64,000 nucleotides of DNA from Alkalihalobacillus deserti (GCF_020734105.1 NZ_JAJAFR010000013.1:1-64000); one strand, 5' to 3'. Counted from the first letter of the stretch, positions 8,845-18,481 are shown. A program made the numbers and translations. The notes: a model not told the origin generated them from the sequence alone.

Positions 8845-10769
8845 TACTTATCACTCCCCATTACCTTTGTAGCCGAAACTTGCTTAATCGCCTGATTGAA
8901 CTGGGTAACGGTACTATTAACTTGTTCAATATCGCCTTCCATCGTTTCGATTACTGTACGAATGCTATTAATTCCACGCTCTAGATATTCAACCGATTTA
9001 CCAAGTTGCTTATCAAATTGATTGAAGGTACGACCTAATCCTTGATGCATGTTATTCGCAAACTTCTCCATCGAACCATCCAATTTTTGATTTATAGAAG
9101 TGAATAATTCACGATTTTTAGCTAATTCTTCATGATTGGTTGTCCAGAAGCTCTTCAAATCATTCACTCTCAGATCCATTTGCTCCAGCTGTCCTTTTAG
9201 CTGATTCATGAATTGTTCCTTAGAATCATCAATTCGGCTGTACTCAGTACTAATTAATTTAAACAATTCCTCAAAGTGATTTTGCATTCTTGAACTTACT
9301 TGATGGTTTTCTGCAATTTCCGTTAACATTTCATTTAATTGCTCATTCACTTCTGTTGAAGACTTTAATTGCTCCGTAAGGTTATTAGAAAGATCAGTTG
9401 TGTTCTCTGTTAAATCTACTTGAGTTTGTGTCAGATTGGTCAAGACTGTCGTTGAATCATTGAAGGTCTCTAAGAAGCCTTGATTTAACATTTGCAACGA
9501 TTCCATCGATTCTGTACTTTGATTCAAATGTTCCACTACCACATTCAAATGATTTAACTGTTCTATAAATCTTGTTTCAAAATCTTTTCTTTCTTCTTGA
9601 ACTTCCTTTTGCAGTTCTCTCATACTATCTAATAACTGTCTATTCTGTTCCGTTACCTCATGTAATCCAGTGGTTGAATCTACTAACTTCTCTTGGTACT
9701 CTCCTAGTGTTTCCGTGTAGTTATTCATCTTATCCGTTAGTTCAGTAGTGTTTTTAGCCATCTCTGATTGTTGAACAGCAACAATCTTTAACTCTTCAAC
9801 AAGACCACTCATCTCTCCATGAACTTTTTCCTGCCACTCAATCGTCTTATTTAAAGCATTTCCCAGTTCCTTCATATGGTCACCCGTAACCTCATTTAAT
9901 GAATTCACGAAATACTCGACCATTTCATTCATCTTTTCACTATGAGCACTTTGTGTATTCTGAACCACTTGCTCCATGATTTCATTACTCTTTTGCAAGT
10001 GTGGATTTAACCCCTCAACCACAATATCGGAAATCCCACTTGTCATCTTTGCAATCATTTCATCAGCTAAGAAAGTTTTTAAATCATCCATCTGTGTTTT
10101 TTGAATATCCACAAGCTCTTCAAGTAAACTCTCTTCTGATTTAATCGGAAATTGTTTCTCTAATTGATTTCGCATCGAATAAAAGTTGGTTTGAAGCTTT
10201 GGGTATAACAAAAGCTTATCAAACGCTTGAATCATTAAAGAAAGACAAATACCTGCAATTGAAGAGTAAAAAGCAACCTTCATTCCAGACAGAAGTATGT
10301 TAATCCCATCCTTTAGTTCATCAGAAGGGCCTGTAGGATCTAGATCTGACACACCAGTAGAAATACCATAAAAAGTACCTAAAATCCCAAGCGACACAAA
10401 TACAGCTGGAACACTTTCAGCCAACTTTCTAAAACCATATTTATTCACCAATTCTTCTTCAACAAAATGATGATAGATGTCAGGAATTAGTTTTCCATTA
10501 TAATTACGATATTCTCCGTAAAAATCACTCCATTTACTTACAATGATCTTCGGGAGTTTTTGGTTATAAATCCAATCGTTAAATAAATGAATTCGTTCAT
10601 CTGGTGTGCTTTCTTTATATTCATCTTTATGAAGCTCTTGTTGTATTTTTAAAACTGACCGTTCCATTTTCGAATACCAAATAAACATTCCAACTACATA
10701 AAAAATCGCCAATGCAATTAAAACCAATACATAAGACGATTCAATCATTTCTAGTATTATATCTATCAT
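8844..10769 (-). CDS. zorA: ZorA, MotA/ExbB-like motor subunit with long tail
   Basis: A 641-residue protein with membrane helices at about 13-31, 119-140 and 161-183. The last two form the MotA/TolQ/ExbB core, with SLGILGTFYGISTGV and GMKVAFYSSIAGI. From about residue 200 to the end runs a long helical coiled-coil tail, full of Glu, Gln, Asn and Leu. In E. coli ZorA this intracellular tail is proposed to transmit the signal of phage-induced envelope disturbance to the effectors. It starts at an ATG after GGAGGGAAATAG and is the first gene of the zorABCD unit. A terminator of the preceding unit lies at 11155-11183, so a promoter should lie in 10770-11150. Confidence 0.9.
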   Translation of the reverse strand: MIDIILEMIESSYVLVLIALAIFYVVGMFIWYSKMERSVLKIQQELHKDEYKESTPDERIHLFNDWIYNQKLPKIIVSKWSDFYGEYRNYNGKLIPDIYHHFVEEELVNKYGFRKLAESVPAVFVSLGILGTFYGISTGVSDLDPTGPSDELKDGINILLSGMKVAFYSSIAGICLSLMIQAFDKLLLYPKLQTNFYSMRNQLEKQFPIKSEESLLEELVDIQKTQMDDLKTFLADEMIAKMTSGISDIVVEGLNPHLQKSNEIMEQVVQNTQSAHSEKMNEMVEYFVNSLNEVTGDHMKELGNALNKTIEWQEKVHGEMSGLVEELKIVAVQQSEMAKNTTELTDKMNNYTETLGEYQEKLVDSTTGLHEVTEQNRQLLDSMRELQKEVQEERKDFETRFIEQLNHLNVVVEHLNQSTESMESLQMLNQGFLETFNDSTTVLTNLTQTQVDLTENTTDLSNNLTEQLKSSTEVNEQLNEMLTEIAENHQVSSRMQNHFEELFKLISTEYSRIDDSKEQFMNQLKGQLEQMDLRVNDLKSFWTTNHEELAKNRELFTSINQKLDGSMEKFANNMHQGLGRTFNQFDKQLGKSVEYLERGINSIRTVIETMEGDIEQVNSTVTQFNQAIKQVSATKVMGSDK

Positions 10770-11103
10770 CTATTTCCCTCCATTGTGTTATCTATTTACT
10801 CTATTTAAAATGTTTGTCTTATAAGTTCATTCATATATTGTAGTCCAATTCGATTCAAAAGTCCTAAATTCGACAAAAGTAGTCATTTTCCTCTTCTTGG
10901 TAATGGACAAGGGGACAGGTCCCTCGTCCCATTCTACCCATTAACTTAACTAGAACTAAATTGTCTTGAGCGTTCCTAAAATTGACCCTCCACTTCATTA
11001 GCCAAGGCAAGCACCGCATCTTCCTAGCCTGTTTAATCACAAACTTCATTTGATTTTTTCTCTCCCAAAACCTGCAAATGGTTCTTTCACTCTGTATTCG
11101 TTT
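10770..11103. other. Spacer upstream of zorA with a REP-like palindrome
   Basis: No intact gene. A palindromic word family member lies at 10903-10933 (GGACAAGGGGACAGGTCCC, then TCGTCCCATT). The same GGGACAGGTCCCTCGTCCC core recurs at 57750. The minus-strand stretch at 11050-10935 looks like decayed coding DNA. A zorA promoter is expected here; TTGGAC with TATAAG 19 bases downstream (about 10846-10815) is a weak candidate. Confidence 0.5.
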
Positions 11104-11128
11104 GGGACAAGGAACCTGTCCCCCTGTC
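11104..11128. repeat. REP-like palindrome GGGACAAGG..CCTGTCCC
   Basis: GGGACAAGGAACCTGTCCCC is an imperfect palindrome of the same family as 2975-3040 and 10903-10933. It lies between the two motor gene pairs. Confidence 0.65.
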
Positions 11129-11154
11129 TTCTAACAGTAGAATTGCCCTTATAC

Positions 11155-11183
11155 AAAAAGCCCTTCCCATAAGGAAGAGCTTA
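11155..11183 (-). terminator. Terminator after the second motor pair
   Basis: On the minus strand AAGCTCTTCC, loop TTATG, then GGAAGGGCTT with an adjoining TTTTTG tract. It is placed 55 bases after the stop of the second ZorB-like gene. It separates the riboswitch-led unit from the zorABCD unit. Confidence 0.65.
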
Positions 11184-11237
11184 AATTGTTATTAAGTGAT
11201 TAACAGATAAACTCCTATTTATCTAACTGCTTTAACA

Positions 11238-11960
11238 TCAATTTGTAGTTTCTTTTAAATCTCTTATAACCTCTTCAATGTTCTCCGAATTTTTTAAGCG
11301 GAATTTAAACTCGACCCTTCTCGAGTTTTCCCTGTCTACTGTTTTTCCATCTTCCAAATACCTCAACTGACTTTTTGACCTTCCATTTGCGGTAATGGTG
11401 TTTTTAACGAGGTCTTTGTGTGGAAAGTCTCCGAACTCATCGCTAAGAATATAATGAACAACACTAAAAGCTCGTCGTTGAGATAGCTCTAGATTACTCA
11501 TAAAAGAACCGACATCATCTGTATGGCCTTCTACAACAATCTCCGCAATATGGTCACCATATTGCCCGTACAACACGGAAAAATAGGCAGGAATAAATAC
11601 CTCTAAGTCATCCTTAAACACTTGGCGAATCCGATCCTTACCTGTCTCAAATAACAAGTCATTTTGGAACTTAATCGCACCCGTTTCTTTGTCAATTTCA
11701 ATCTTTAAATCTGTTTCAGCAAATTCTTTCTCTAGGTCTTCAATAATATCCGCGTGAATTCCAATAAAATAATTAATCACTTCTTCTTGTGCATCAATTG
11801 TTTTTTCCTTCTCAGCAAGTACATCCTCTCTATTTAAAATAATCGCAATGAGAAACAGCAACACTACGAGTAAAATGGTTGAGAGAACGTCTGTAAAGGA
11901 AGGCCAAAAGTCATTATCATCTGATCCATTATTTAATAGTCGTTTATACTTTTGATTCAT
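11238..11960 (-). CDS. Second ZorB/MotB-like stator subunit (ZorB2)
   Basis: A 240-residue protein laid out like ZorB: short N-terminus, one membrane helix at about 26-44, a coiled linker and an OmpA-like domain. Asp24 in DFWPSFTDVLS corresponds to the ion-binding Asp27 of the first ZorB. The C-terminal domain keeps VEGHTDDVGS, LELSQRRAFSVV and SRRVEFKFRL. I chose the ATG at 11960 because AGGATGAG sits eight bases upstream; an ATG at 11969 has no proper spacing. It overlaps the end of its ZorA-like partner by 17 bases. The two ZorB proteins are similar in plan but clearly diverged in the N-terminus and linker. This looks like an old pair rather than a recent duplication. Confidence 0.82.
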   Translation of the reverse strand: MNQKYKRLLNNGSDDNDFWPSFTDVLSTILLVVLLFLIAIILNREDVLAEKEKTIDAQEEVINYFIGIHADIIEDLEKEFAETDLKIEIDKETGAIKFQNDLLFETGKDRIRQVFKDDLEVFIPAYFSVLYGQYGDHIAEIVVEGHTDDVGSFMSNLELSQRRAFSVVHYILSDEFGDFPHKDLVKNTITANGRSKSQLRYLEDGKTVDRENSRRVEFKFRLKNSENIEEVIRDLKETTN

Positions 11961-13842
11961 ACATCTCATCCTGTACTGTATTTTCAGCTTGGCTGATCAA
12001 TTGAGTATTTAGCTTTTTAATACTTCCGTTTAACTCTAAGATCGTTTTATCTAAAGACCTAATTGAGATATCATTTGCCCCTAGATGGGAATCATATAGA
12101 TTGATCATGGTTGACATCTGTTCTTTGATGATTCGATTTGTGACATCCACATAAGTCTTGAATTGTTTAATACTGTCCTTTACACCTTCTCCTAGATTAT
12201 CATCGAGTTTTTCAAGGAGACGTTTTAATTCCTTATTAGAAAGATCAGAGAATTGTTTTAATGATTGCTGTAATTCTTCCGATTGTTTCTTAAATAATTC
12301 TGTTCCGTCGGTAACAATGTTTTCTGTGTGTTCCATTAATTTCTTCATTTCATGTACGACATCCGTACTGTTCCGGTCAAATGACTTAAACAAATCAACC
12401 GTCTCTGTAAATGTACCTTGCACTTCTTGATTTTGCATAAGCATTTGAGAGAGGTATTCACTAAATTCACCGTGCTGTTGTTTCTGGGCTGTTGTTTGCC
12501 CTTCAATGTGTTGAACGATTTGGATATAAAAATCTTGATATTGTTTCTGTAATGTGTCCACGTTTTGGAAGTATTGGACCATCTCTTTTATTTGATCATG
12601 CATGTCTTGTACATTCTCTGAGAATGTTTTCGTTAGCGTCCCTAAATGTTCAAACGAACTATTTTCAAGGATTTCCTTCATCGTGGTCGTTGCCTGTTCA
12701 ACATTTGTGATCAAACTTGTGTTCTTCTCTTCTAGCATTCTCTGTGAGTTTAGTAAGCTTTCTTGATGCTTTAAGCTATCGTTATAAAAGCTAGACATCT
12801 CTTCAAATGCATCAAGTTGTTTTTCTGAATGAATGGTAAAGTATTCTTCAATGTCCTTACCCACATGGGTGATTGACTGACTTGCACTGACAATGGCTTG
12901 CTGGTTTTCTGCTTGAATGGCAGTTTGATCATGCATGTATTGAGCCATTTGCTTAGACGTCTGCTGCATCAGGTCAACAGAGTATGTCTGAATTTCATCT
13001 TGTTTCTCAAAGAATGATAACACTTGTGAAAAATTCGTATTCAGTTGTTCCATATGGTTGTTGTAACTCTCTGTGAATTGATCCATGTTTACAAATACTT
13101 TTTCCAGTCTTTGCGTATTTTTTGAAAACACAACATTAAACTCATTCATGTTCTTTGTCGCTTTTTCAAAACTCTCCGAGAAATCTTGAATATCTACAAA
13201 TGACTGATTCATATCTTGAATAGCTAGCTTCACATCTCCCATTGCATCAACTAACTTGTGATCAAGAGTACGACTCTCTTTTAAGCTTAGATCATTTTCA
13301 ATTTTTAACATTAGTTGAATCAACTGTTGCTCTGAATTCTTCGTTTTGGTCCATATATTAATCACAATTGACCCTAAAATACCAGCAATACTCGTATAAA
13401 ACGCTGTATGCACACCATCCAATACATTCGTGATTGATTCTCCCATTTGCTCTGAGTTAATTCCGCTTAACGCTATAACTAAGCCAATGAATGTTCCTAA
13501 TACCCCAACTAAAATGGAAAGCGAGATGGTCATTTGAATTAATTTCAACTTTTGAACAACATTTATCTTCGTCTTAGGTATTTTATATTCAGCCATAAAT
13601 TCTTCGATAAATGATTGAATGTTAATTTTGTTATCCGTTTGTTTGCTTTTCATGAGATACTTGCTTTCAATTTCACTTACAAGCTCATTACTACTTGGAT
13701 CAAGTGCCATTTCCTTGTTTTGCTTTTTAATAAATTCATAGATTTTTATGTTTTGAATCACAGCCACACTTCCAATGGTACACAATAAAAGAATTGTTAT
13801 TAGTATAACTGGGTTCATAATGATTGATTGAATAAATTCCAC
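11944..13842 (-). CDS. Second ZorA/MotA-ExbB-like subunit with coiled-coil tail (ZorA2)
   Basis: A 632-residue protein with membrane helices at about 12-29, 104-126 and 145-163. The MotA/ExbB core motifs are ILVGVLGTFIGLVIALSG and HTAFYTSIAGILGS. Residues 170-620 form a long coiled-coil tail, rich in Gln, Glu, Met and Phe, much like the ZorA tail in length but not in sequence. It should make an ion-driven stator with the overlapping ZorB-like gene. It starts 16 bases after the NYN nuclease gene, so nuclease and motor are probably co-expressed. The family call (MotA/TolQ/ExbB) is firm. The claim that it is a defence motor rests on neighbours and architecture. Confidence 0.82.
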   Translation of the reverse strand: MEFIQSIIMNPVILITILLLCTIGSVAVIQNIKIYEFIKKQNKEMALDPSSNELVSEIESKYLMKSKQTDNKINIQSFIEEFMAEYKIPKTKINVVQKLKLIQMTISLSILVGVLGTFIGLVIALSGINSEQMGESITNVLDGVHTAFYTSIAGILGSIVINIWTKTKNSEQQLIQLMLKIENDLSLKESRTLDHKLVDAMGDVKLAIQDMNQSFVDIQDFSESFEKATKNMNEFNVVFSKNTQRLEKVFVNMDQFTESYNNHMEQLNTNFSQVLSFFEKQDEIQTYSVDLMQQTSKQMAQYMHDQTAIQAENQQAIVSASQSITHVGKDIEEYFTIHSEKQLDAFEEMSSFYNDSLKHQESLLNSQRMLEEKNTSLITNVEQATTTMKEILENSSFEHLGTLTKTFSENVQDMHDQIKEMVQYFQNVDTLQKQYQDFYIQIVQHIEGQTTAQKQQHGEFSEYLSQMLMQNQEVQGTFTETVDLFKSFDRNSTDVVHEMKKLMEHTENIVTDGTELFKKQSEELQQSLKQFSDLSNKELKRLLEKLDDNLGEGVKDSIKQFKTYVDVTNRIIKEQMSTMINLYDSHLGANDISIRSLDKTILELNGSIKKLNTQLISQAENTVQDEMYESKV

Positions 13843-13858
13843 TTTTTATCGCCCTTCC

Positions 13859-15292
13859 TTAAATGCTAATACTTTCTGCATATTCATGGATAAATTTATG
13901 ATCAAACTCTGTCTGCATTTTGTCTGAAGTGTCATCTTCATGGATTGAAATAACTGATACTTTTTTTCCTTCTTGCTTGTATTTCTTTAGAACATCAACA
14001 AAATGTGCATCACCAGACAAAAGCAGGATGTGATCTAAGTAATCAAGACGTTCCTCCATTTTTCTAATTAACATTTTGTCATCTACATCTATTTCTTCTC
14101 CATTGATGAAACTCTTTGCTCTCGGTGTAGCATTGGTTGTTTCATGTACTTTAAAAGAAAATTCCAACTCCAATGTTTCTTTCAGTTCACGTTGATGCCT
14201 TTGAACTTTGTTTGTTTTTCTTTCATCCTCATAAACAGGTAAAAAGATAACTGCGTGCTTATTCTCCTCTTTTATTCTGCCTTTTGCCTCTAGTCCAAAT
14301 ACAGAAAGGAAAAGTGAATGATAATCAATTTCCATAGTTTGCAGTCCCGTATATATATTCGCAACGTCAAGAAACACACCAAATCTTGCAGGTTTCACAT
14401 TTACCTCTTCACCTTTAAGGAAGCTTGCTATTTCTTGAAAACTCGTAAATTCAATCTCAGTCTCTGATTTGATCCTCTGAAGTAATTTGTACAATAAACT
14501 ATTATGATTGGTGAAAAGCGAGCTATCTGTATCGACATTTGAACTATAATCATAGAAGGCCCATATTAATTTCGAAAAAGCTCGTAAATTCGTTTCTGTC
14601 ATTTGTGTCGAAGAAAGATTCGGACGAATATTTACAAGGTCATAGCTAATAAAGGCAGCAATAGTCCCATTCTGGTTGTAAACAAAGGAATCAAAATTAA
14701 GATCTTCGAAAGTAACAGTCATCTTATTTTTTGTTAAAGAAGAAAAGAAAATAACTAATTGAATGATCCATTTAGGGTTTTTCGTCATTTGCTCGATATG
14801 CTCATTGTGTAAAGAAATCTCCTTGTTTGAATACTCAAAGATAGGGATTTCACTATATTGATGCCTGCTCACGTCTTTTAACTTTTGATTTAGCGAAGCT
14901 ACATGATCGTTAACAGATTGACATTGATAGTAAGAAAGTTCAAATGGACTGCTAGCATGAACCCTTTGTAATTGATCAAGATTCTTTTTAAAAGCTTGAT
15001 ATACATTATTAACATCAGAGGAATGTACATTCTGAAAATCAGATAAATGGATAATGCTAGTTTCAGGAATAACATTCCCCTCACGTTCATATTGTTCAAC
15101 TATGACATCAAGAGATTCAAACTTATAATTCGGCTCTGAAACTATATTTGTGTCTCCTCCACACTTCTCAAACACAGAACAATGTGATCGGTAAGAATAA
15201 AAAAGTTGGTTGGAAATAGACGAAAATCTATTCTTCCTTTCATTTAAAGACGGCAGGATGATGATAGGTCTATCTAGTTTAGGTGTTTTCAT
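13859..15292 (-). CDS. NYN/PIN-like nuclease with possible pseudokinase-like N-terminal part
   Basis: A 477-residue protein. The C-terminal part (about 300-470) is an NYN (LabA-like PIN) domain. FGVFLDVANIYTG has the first acidic residue, Asp309, and Asn312. IDVDDKMLIRKM carries Asp404/405, and LLLSGDAHFVDVLKKY carries Ser426-Gly427-Asp428. These domains are metal-dependent RNases or DNases. Residues 150-295 vaguely resemble a protein-kinase C-lobe: a DLNFDSF phrase where HxDxxxxN would be, followed by a helix-rich section. The catalytic residues are missing, so at most it is a pseudokinase; this is a guess. The start follows AAGGAGAATT. The stop lies 16 bases before the ZorA-like gene, which suggests that this is the effector of the second motor. 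Confidence 0.8.
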   Translation of the reverse strand: MKTPKLDRPIIILPSLNERKNRFSSISNQLFYSYRSHCSVFEKCGGDTNIVSEPNYKFESLDVIVEQYEREGNVIPETSIIHLSDFQNVHSSDVNNVYQAFKKNLDQLQRVHASSPFELSYYQCQSVNDHVASLNQKLKDVSRHQYSEIPIFEYSNKEISLHNEHIEQMTKNPKWIIQLVIFFSSLTKNKMTVTFEDLNFDSFVYNQNGTIAAFISYDLVNIRPNLSSTQMTETNLRAFSKLIWAFYDYSSNVDTDSSLFTNHNSLLYKLLQRIKSETEIEFTSFQEIASFLKGEEVNVKPARFGVFLDVANIYTGLQTMEIDYHSLFLSVFGLEAKGRIKEENKHAVIFLPVYEDERKTNKVQRHQRELKETLELEFSFKVHETTNATPRAKSFINGEEIDVDDKMLIRKMEERLDYLDHILLLSGDAHFVDVLKKYKQEGKKVSVISIHEDDTSDKMQTEFDHKFIHEYAESISI

Positions 15293-15381
15293 AATTCTCC
15301 TTCTGACACATATGTCTAATTTAATAGTTCTTTTTTCTTTCTAATTTAGCGAAGCTTGAATTGACGATATTACTTACCCTT

Positions 15382-16683
15382 TTATCCCAACCCCATCTTT
15401 TTCAACTTCTTAAGAAGAGTTTCCAAAGACTCATTCACTTTTTTCAAGGCTCTCTGATATTTAGAAGGGTGAATCCCCGTATTAGAAATTTGTGCAAGTG
15501 TTTCACAGTAAGCATCTTGATGTGACATGTTTTCTAGATTCGCTTTTAAAGTATTAAATTCTTTTCGCTTATTTTTCAGATATTCTTGTTCATCTTGATA
15601 TTTTGCTTCAAAGCTATCAACTAGGTCTCCTGGTGCATTTCTTAGGAGAAGTTGTAGTCTAGTTGTCAACCATTGCTGATTCCTTCTCTCAAGCTTTGAG
15701 GGAATTTCTGTTATTGCTTGGTCAATGAGCTGAGTCAGATCTTTCCGGAATCGAGTTACTTCTTCTTTTGCAGCCATTTTTTTGATCATCCCTGCGACCT
15801 TACCACCTTGAGCTACACCAACAAAAGCGCCAGCTCCACTCATGACAATTACGCCTGCTGGTCCAAATAATAAACCACCCGCAATTGCACCAGAGTATTG
15901 TCCTACATAGCCTCCGACTGATCGTGTTACCGTATCTGTTACGATATTTGAAATTGTATGCTTAATATCACTCTCTTTTTTAACAAGACCTTTTACATTC
16001 ACAACTGTACTTACAAGTGCCGTAATAAGTGGAATCTCGAAGTCCTGTAGTTCTTGTCCTAGAACAATATGTTCTTTTGTCATTTGAACAATTTCCTGAT
16101 GATGGATATTTTCTGCAATGTAAACACTTGAATTCCCTTCAAAATGATGAGCTAAATCAGCGTTTATATACACAGGAATATCCGGGTACTTTGATAAATG
16201 CTCATAGATCCCGCTCGGATCACTTAGATTTTTGACTTGAAATTGTTCCCCATCTACGAGAATATCCCATCCTGGTTCGTTGGATGCGGTTGGAAAGCTA
16301 ACCTCGTGCCCCTTCGCCGTTAACTCCATCGCTAGCATTTTCTCTGCCACATATCCTTGCATTTGCGAGATATTTTCAACTGAATTCGGGTCAATTCCTT
16401 TCGAAAACTCTGAAAAAGCAAAGATTGAGTCAATCTGATCACTCCGTGCAAAATCGATTGCCTCCACGACATGTGGATCAATTCGAATGTAATCGTATAG
16501 AAAATCTCCTACACTAATCCCTCCGACTGCTAGTGTCGTGTTACGCTCTTTATCGGATCCAAATAATAAAGCTGAGATTCGTTCCTTTTTTGTTGACGTG
16601 CCTTCAACTGGTTGTTCCAATGCTTCTTTATACTTTCTTTCCTCCCATAATTGGTAGAAGCGATTGTTTTTTATATGCCTCAT
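15382..16683 (-). CDS. Putative PD-(D/E)XK-like nuclease with glycine-rich membrane segment
   Basis: A 433-residue protein I cannot place in a named family. Residues 108-180 show a restriction-endonuclease-like pattern. Glu114 sits in a helix (GYVAEKMLAMEL), Asp140 in GWDILVDG, and Gln149-Val-Lys151 in EQFQVKN, followed by a beta strand (PVYINADL). Residues 250-302 form a Gly/Ala-rich hydrophobic stretch (GAIAGGLLFGPAGVIVMSGA) that could insert in a membrane as a glycine zipper. The C-terminus is a charged coiled coil. The start overlaps the stop of the upstream gene by four bases (ATGA), so the two are a coupled pair. The gene at 18689-20194 repeats the same nuclease-plus-glycine-zipper plan. 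Confidence 0.65.
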   Translation of the reverse strand: MRHIKNNRFYQLWEERKYKEALEQPVEGTSTKKERISALLFGSDKERNTTLAVGGISVGDFLYDYIRIDPHVVEAIDFARSDQIDSIFAFSEFSKGIDPNSVENISQMQGYVAEKMLAMELTAKGHEVSFPTASNEPGWDILVDGEQFQVKNLSDPSGIYEHLSKYPDIPVYINADLAHHFEGNSSVYIAENIHHQEIVQMTKEHIVLGQELQDFEIPLITALVSTVVNVKGLVKKESDIKHTISNIVTDTVTRSVGGYVGQYSGAIAGGLLFGPAGVIVMSGAGAFVGVAQGGKVAGMIKKMAAKEEVTRFRKDLTQLIDQAITEIPSKLERRNQQWLTTRLQLLLRNAPGDLVDSFEAKYQDEQEYLKNKRKEFNTLKANLENMSHQDAYCETLAQISNTGIHPSKYQRALKKVNESLETLLKKLKKMGLG

Positions 16684-18230
16684 TGAATCCCATCCCTAGA
16701 AGTTAATTTTCCGATCCCAAAATACCTCTTCTCTATTTGATTCATTTTGTTTTGATTCACTTGCTGTTTCTCTTTTACTTGTTTTCTTTGTATTTCTAGT
16801 TTATTAATAGCTTCGGTAGATTCTCTTACTTTGCTCTCCAACTCTTTTATCTTCTCTTTATTCTTGTTAATCTTGACCTGCTTTTCCTCGAAAATAGGAA
16901 GCTTAATCGCTATGATTCTCTCTGCCACCGTTTTACTTTGATTGTTACGTTTTTTTAACCTGTCTTGTTTACTGATATGTTGGCTAGTATTCACCCAACT
17001 TTCTTTAATTTTAGCGAGGAAACCAGTAGCACCGACTTCCTTTCTTGATAATTGGTTTATTTCGACTTTTAGTTTTTTTAATTCCCTTAGAGCACGAGTT
17101 AATTCAGTGTCCTTACTCGTAGTTTGAAACTCATTGTATTTGAGATATTCAGCTATCTCAGTAACTGAGCGATTCACTTGTTGTTGCAACAAAGGTATTT
17201 CTGTCATAAGTTCTCTCCGACCCTCTCTTTGCACGGTGAGCTTCGTCTGTAAATTGGTCTGTTCTGTTATAAACTGATGGTTGAGATTTTTATAACTAAT
17301 ATAAGTTTGATAAGTTTCTGTCCAAGCTCGTTGAATTGTGGAATATGACGGTATAGTTTGGTCGTCTTTCGACAAATGTCCTAACAGTAATTGCATAAGA
17401 GAAAGGGGAACCATCATTTTATCTAGTTTATTTTTTTGAGATTTTAGATAAAAACCAGATGCTACGATCATACCAGCCACAAATAATGGTGCGGCAAGGA
17501 CAGCAATAACAGAAGACATCGTTGTGTAAGCAGCAAAGGGTAACGTAATACCAAATAGGCCAGCGCTGCTTGCTAGCAAAGAAGACGCCCCCATATAAAG
17601 AGAAAAACCCATTGTATTAACAATAGAAGAAAAAAGAATACTCGCTCCACCTGTGGCAAGAACTTTATTAATAACTTTTTTAGAGAAATCTTCAATACCT
17701 AGCTCTTCTCGAATTTTATCTTGTTGATCCTTCGGTAATTGCACCATGAAAGATTGAACATTTTCTATGAATCTTTCTTTTTGTTGTTCTGATGCTTTTT
17801 CAAGTTTCTTATCAACCACTTCAAACATTCTAGCCAGCTGGTATTGAATTAATTCATCAAAAGAAGTGCCTTCAAATTTCTTATCAATTTTTTTGTATTC
17901 CACTAATGTTTGCTTCAACACTTGCTCTCCAAACTCAGTTAGCCCTTTAGTTGTGTTCCAATAATTCATGTTGACCTTAAGTTTCTCAGCTAGTACAAGT
18001 AAAATATCCATTCTTAATTGATCATCTGACATGTTAACCTTGTCTACTTCCCCTTTTAGGTAAAGGTCGTAGCGGTCTGTTTCTTCTTTTTTCAGCAATT
18101 TTTCCGATGTCTGTAGTAAATTGGAAGACATCATCTTCAACATTGACGTCTTCGTTAAAGCTACATAACAATATCGCAAGCTTTGTGAATCAGCTGTCAT
18201 TATTGCATCTATTAATGTTTTTCCTTTCAT
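16680..18230 (-). CDS. YaaW/UPF0174-like membrane protein with coiled-coil tail
   Basis: A 516-residue protein. Residues 1-185 are helical and charged. Residues 190-264 are hydrophobic and glycine/alanine/serine rich, with MGASSLLASSAGLFG and LPFAAYTTMSSVIAVLAAP. That wording resembles the hydrophobic core of the YaaW (UPF0174, DUF3944-linked) proteins. Residues 300-516 are a long coiled coil with many Lys, Glu and Gln. It probably sits in the membrane with a cytoplasmic rod. It is coupled to the next gene by a four-base overlap. The family link comes from remembered sequence flavour only. A pore-forming or membrane-scaffold role is an inference. Confidence 0.6.
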   Translation of the reverse strand: MKGKTLIDAIMTADSQSLRYCYVALTKTSMLKMMSSNLLQTSEKLLKKEETDRYDLYLKGEVDKVNMSDDQLRMDILLVLAEKLKVNMNYWNTTKGLTEFGEQVLKQTLVEYKKIDKKFEGTSFDELIQYQLARMFEVVDKKLEKASEQQKERFIENVQSFMVQLPKDQQDKIREELGIEDFSKKVINKVLATGGASILFSSIVNTMGFSLYMGASSLLASSAGLFGITLPFAAYTTMSSVIAVLAAPLFVAGMIVASGFYLKSQKNKLDKMMVPLSLMQLLLGHLSKDDQTIPSYSTIQRAWTETYQTYISYKNLNHQFITEQTNLQTKLTVQREGRRELMTEIPLLQQQVNRSVTEIAEYLKYNEFQTTSKDTELTRALRELKKLKVEINQLSRKEVGATGFLAKIKESWVNTSQHISKQDRLKKRNNQSKTVAERIIAIKLPIFEEKQVKINKNKEKIKELESKVRESTEAINKLEIQRKQVKEKQQVNQNKMNQIEKRYFGIGKLTSRDGIQ

Positions 18231-18481
18231 ACTAGGTCTATCTCCTTTATTGATTGAAGGTTAGTTAACAGAGAGTTAAATTGTTGGAAACATAATTGAT
18301 AAATCGAGAATTTATAGCTCCATTTAACTGCTTAATTAGGAAATCCCGATACTTTAACTTAGATAATGAAAAGCAGATAAGCTTGTATAGCCTTCTTGTT
18401 TTCATGTAGTAGAGACCATATTAAAAAGTGAATATTTTCTAGTAGCTATATATATCGAAAGACTAATATTATGATAAATAT

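Noticed and set aside
8844-10769. Flagellar MotA/MotB reading of the motor pairs
   Set aside because: The long C-terminal coiled coils, the partner genes with EH-signature and SNF2 motifs and the absence of flagellar genes fit Zorya better.
10864-11049. 61-codon minus-strand frame upstream of zorA
   Set aside because: It includes the whole GGGACAGG palindrome and has no ribosome site; it may be gene debris but not a gene.
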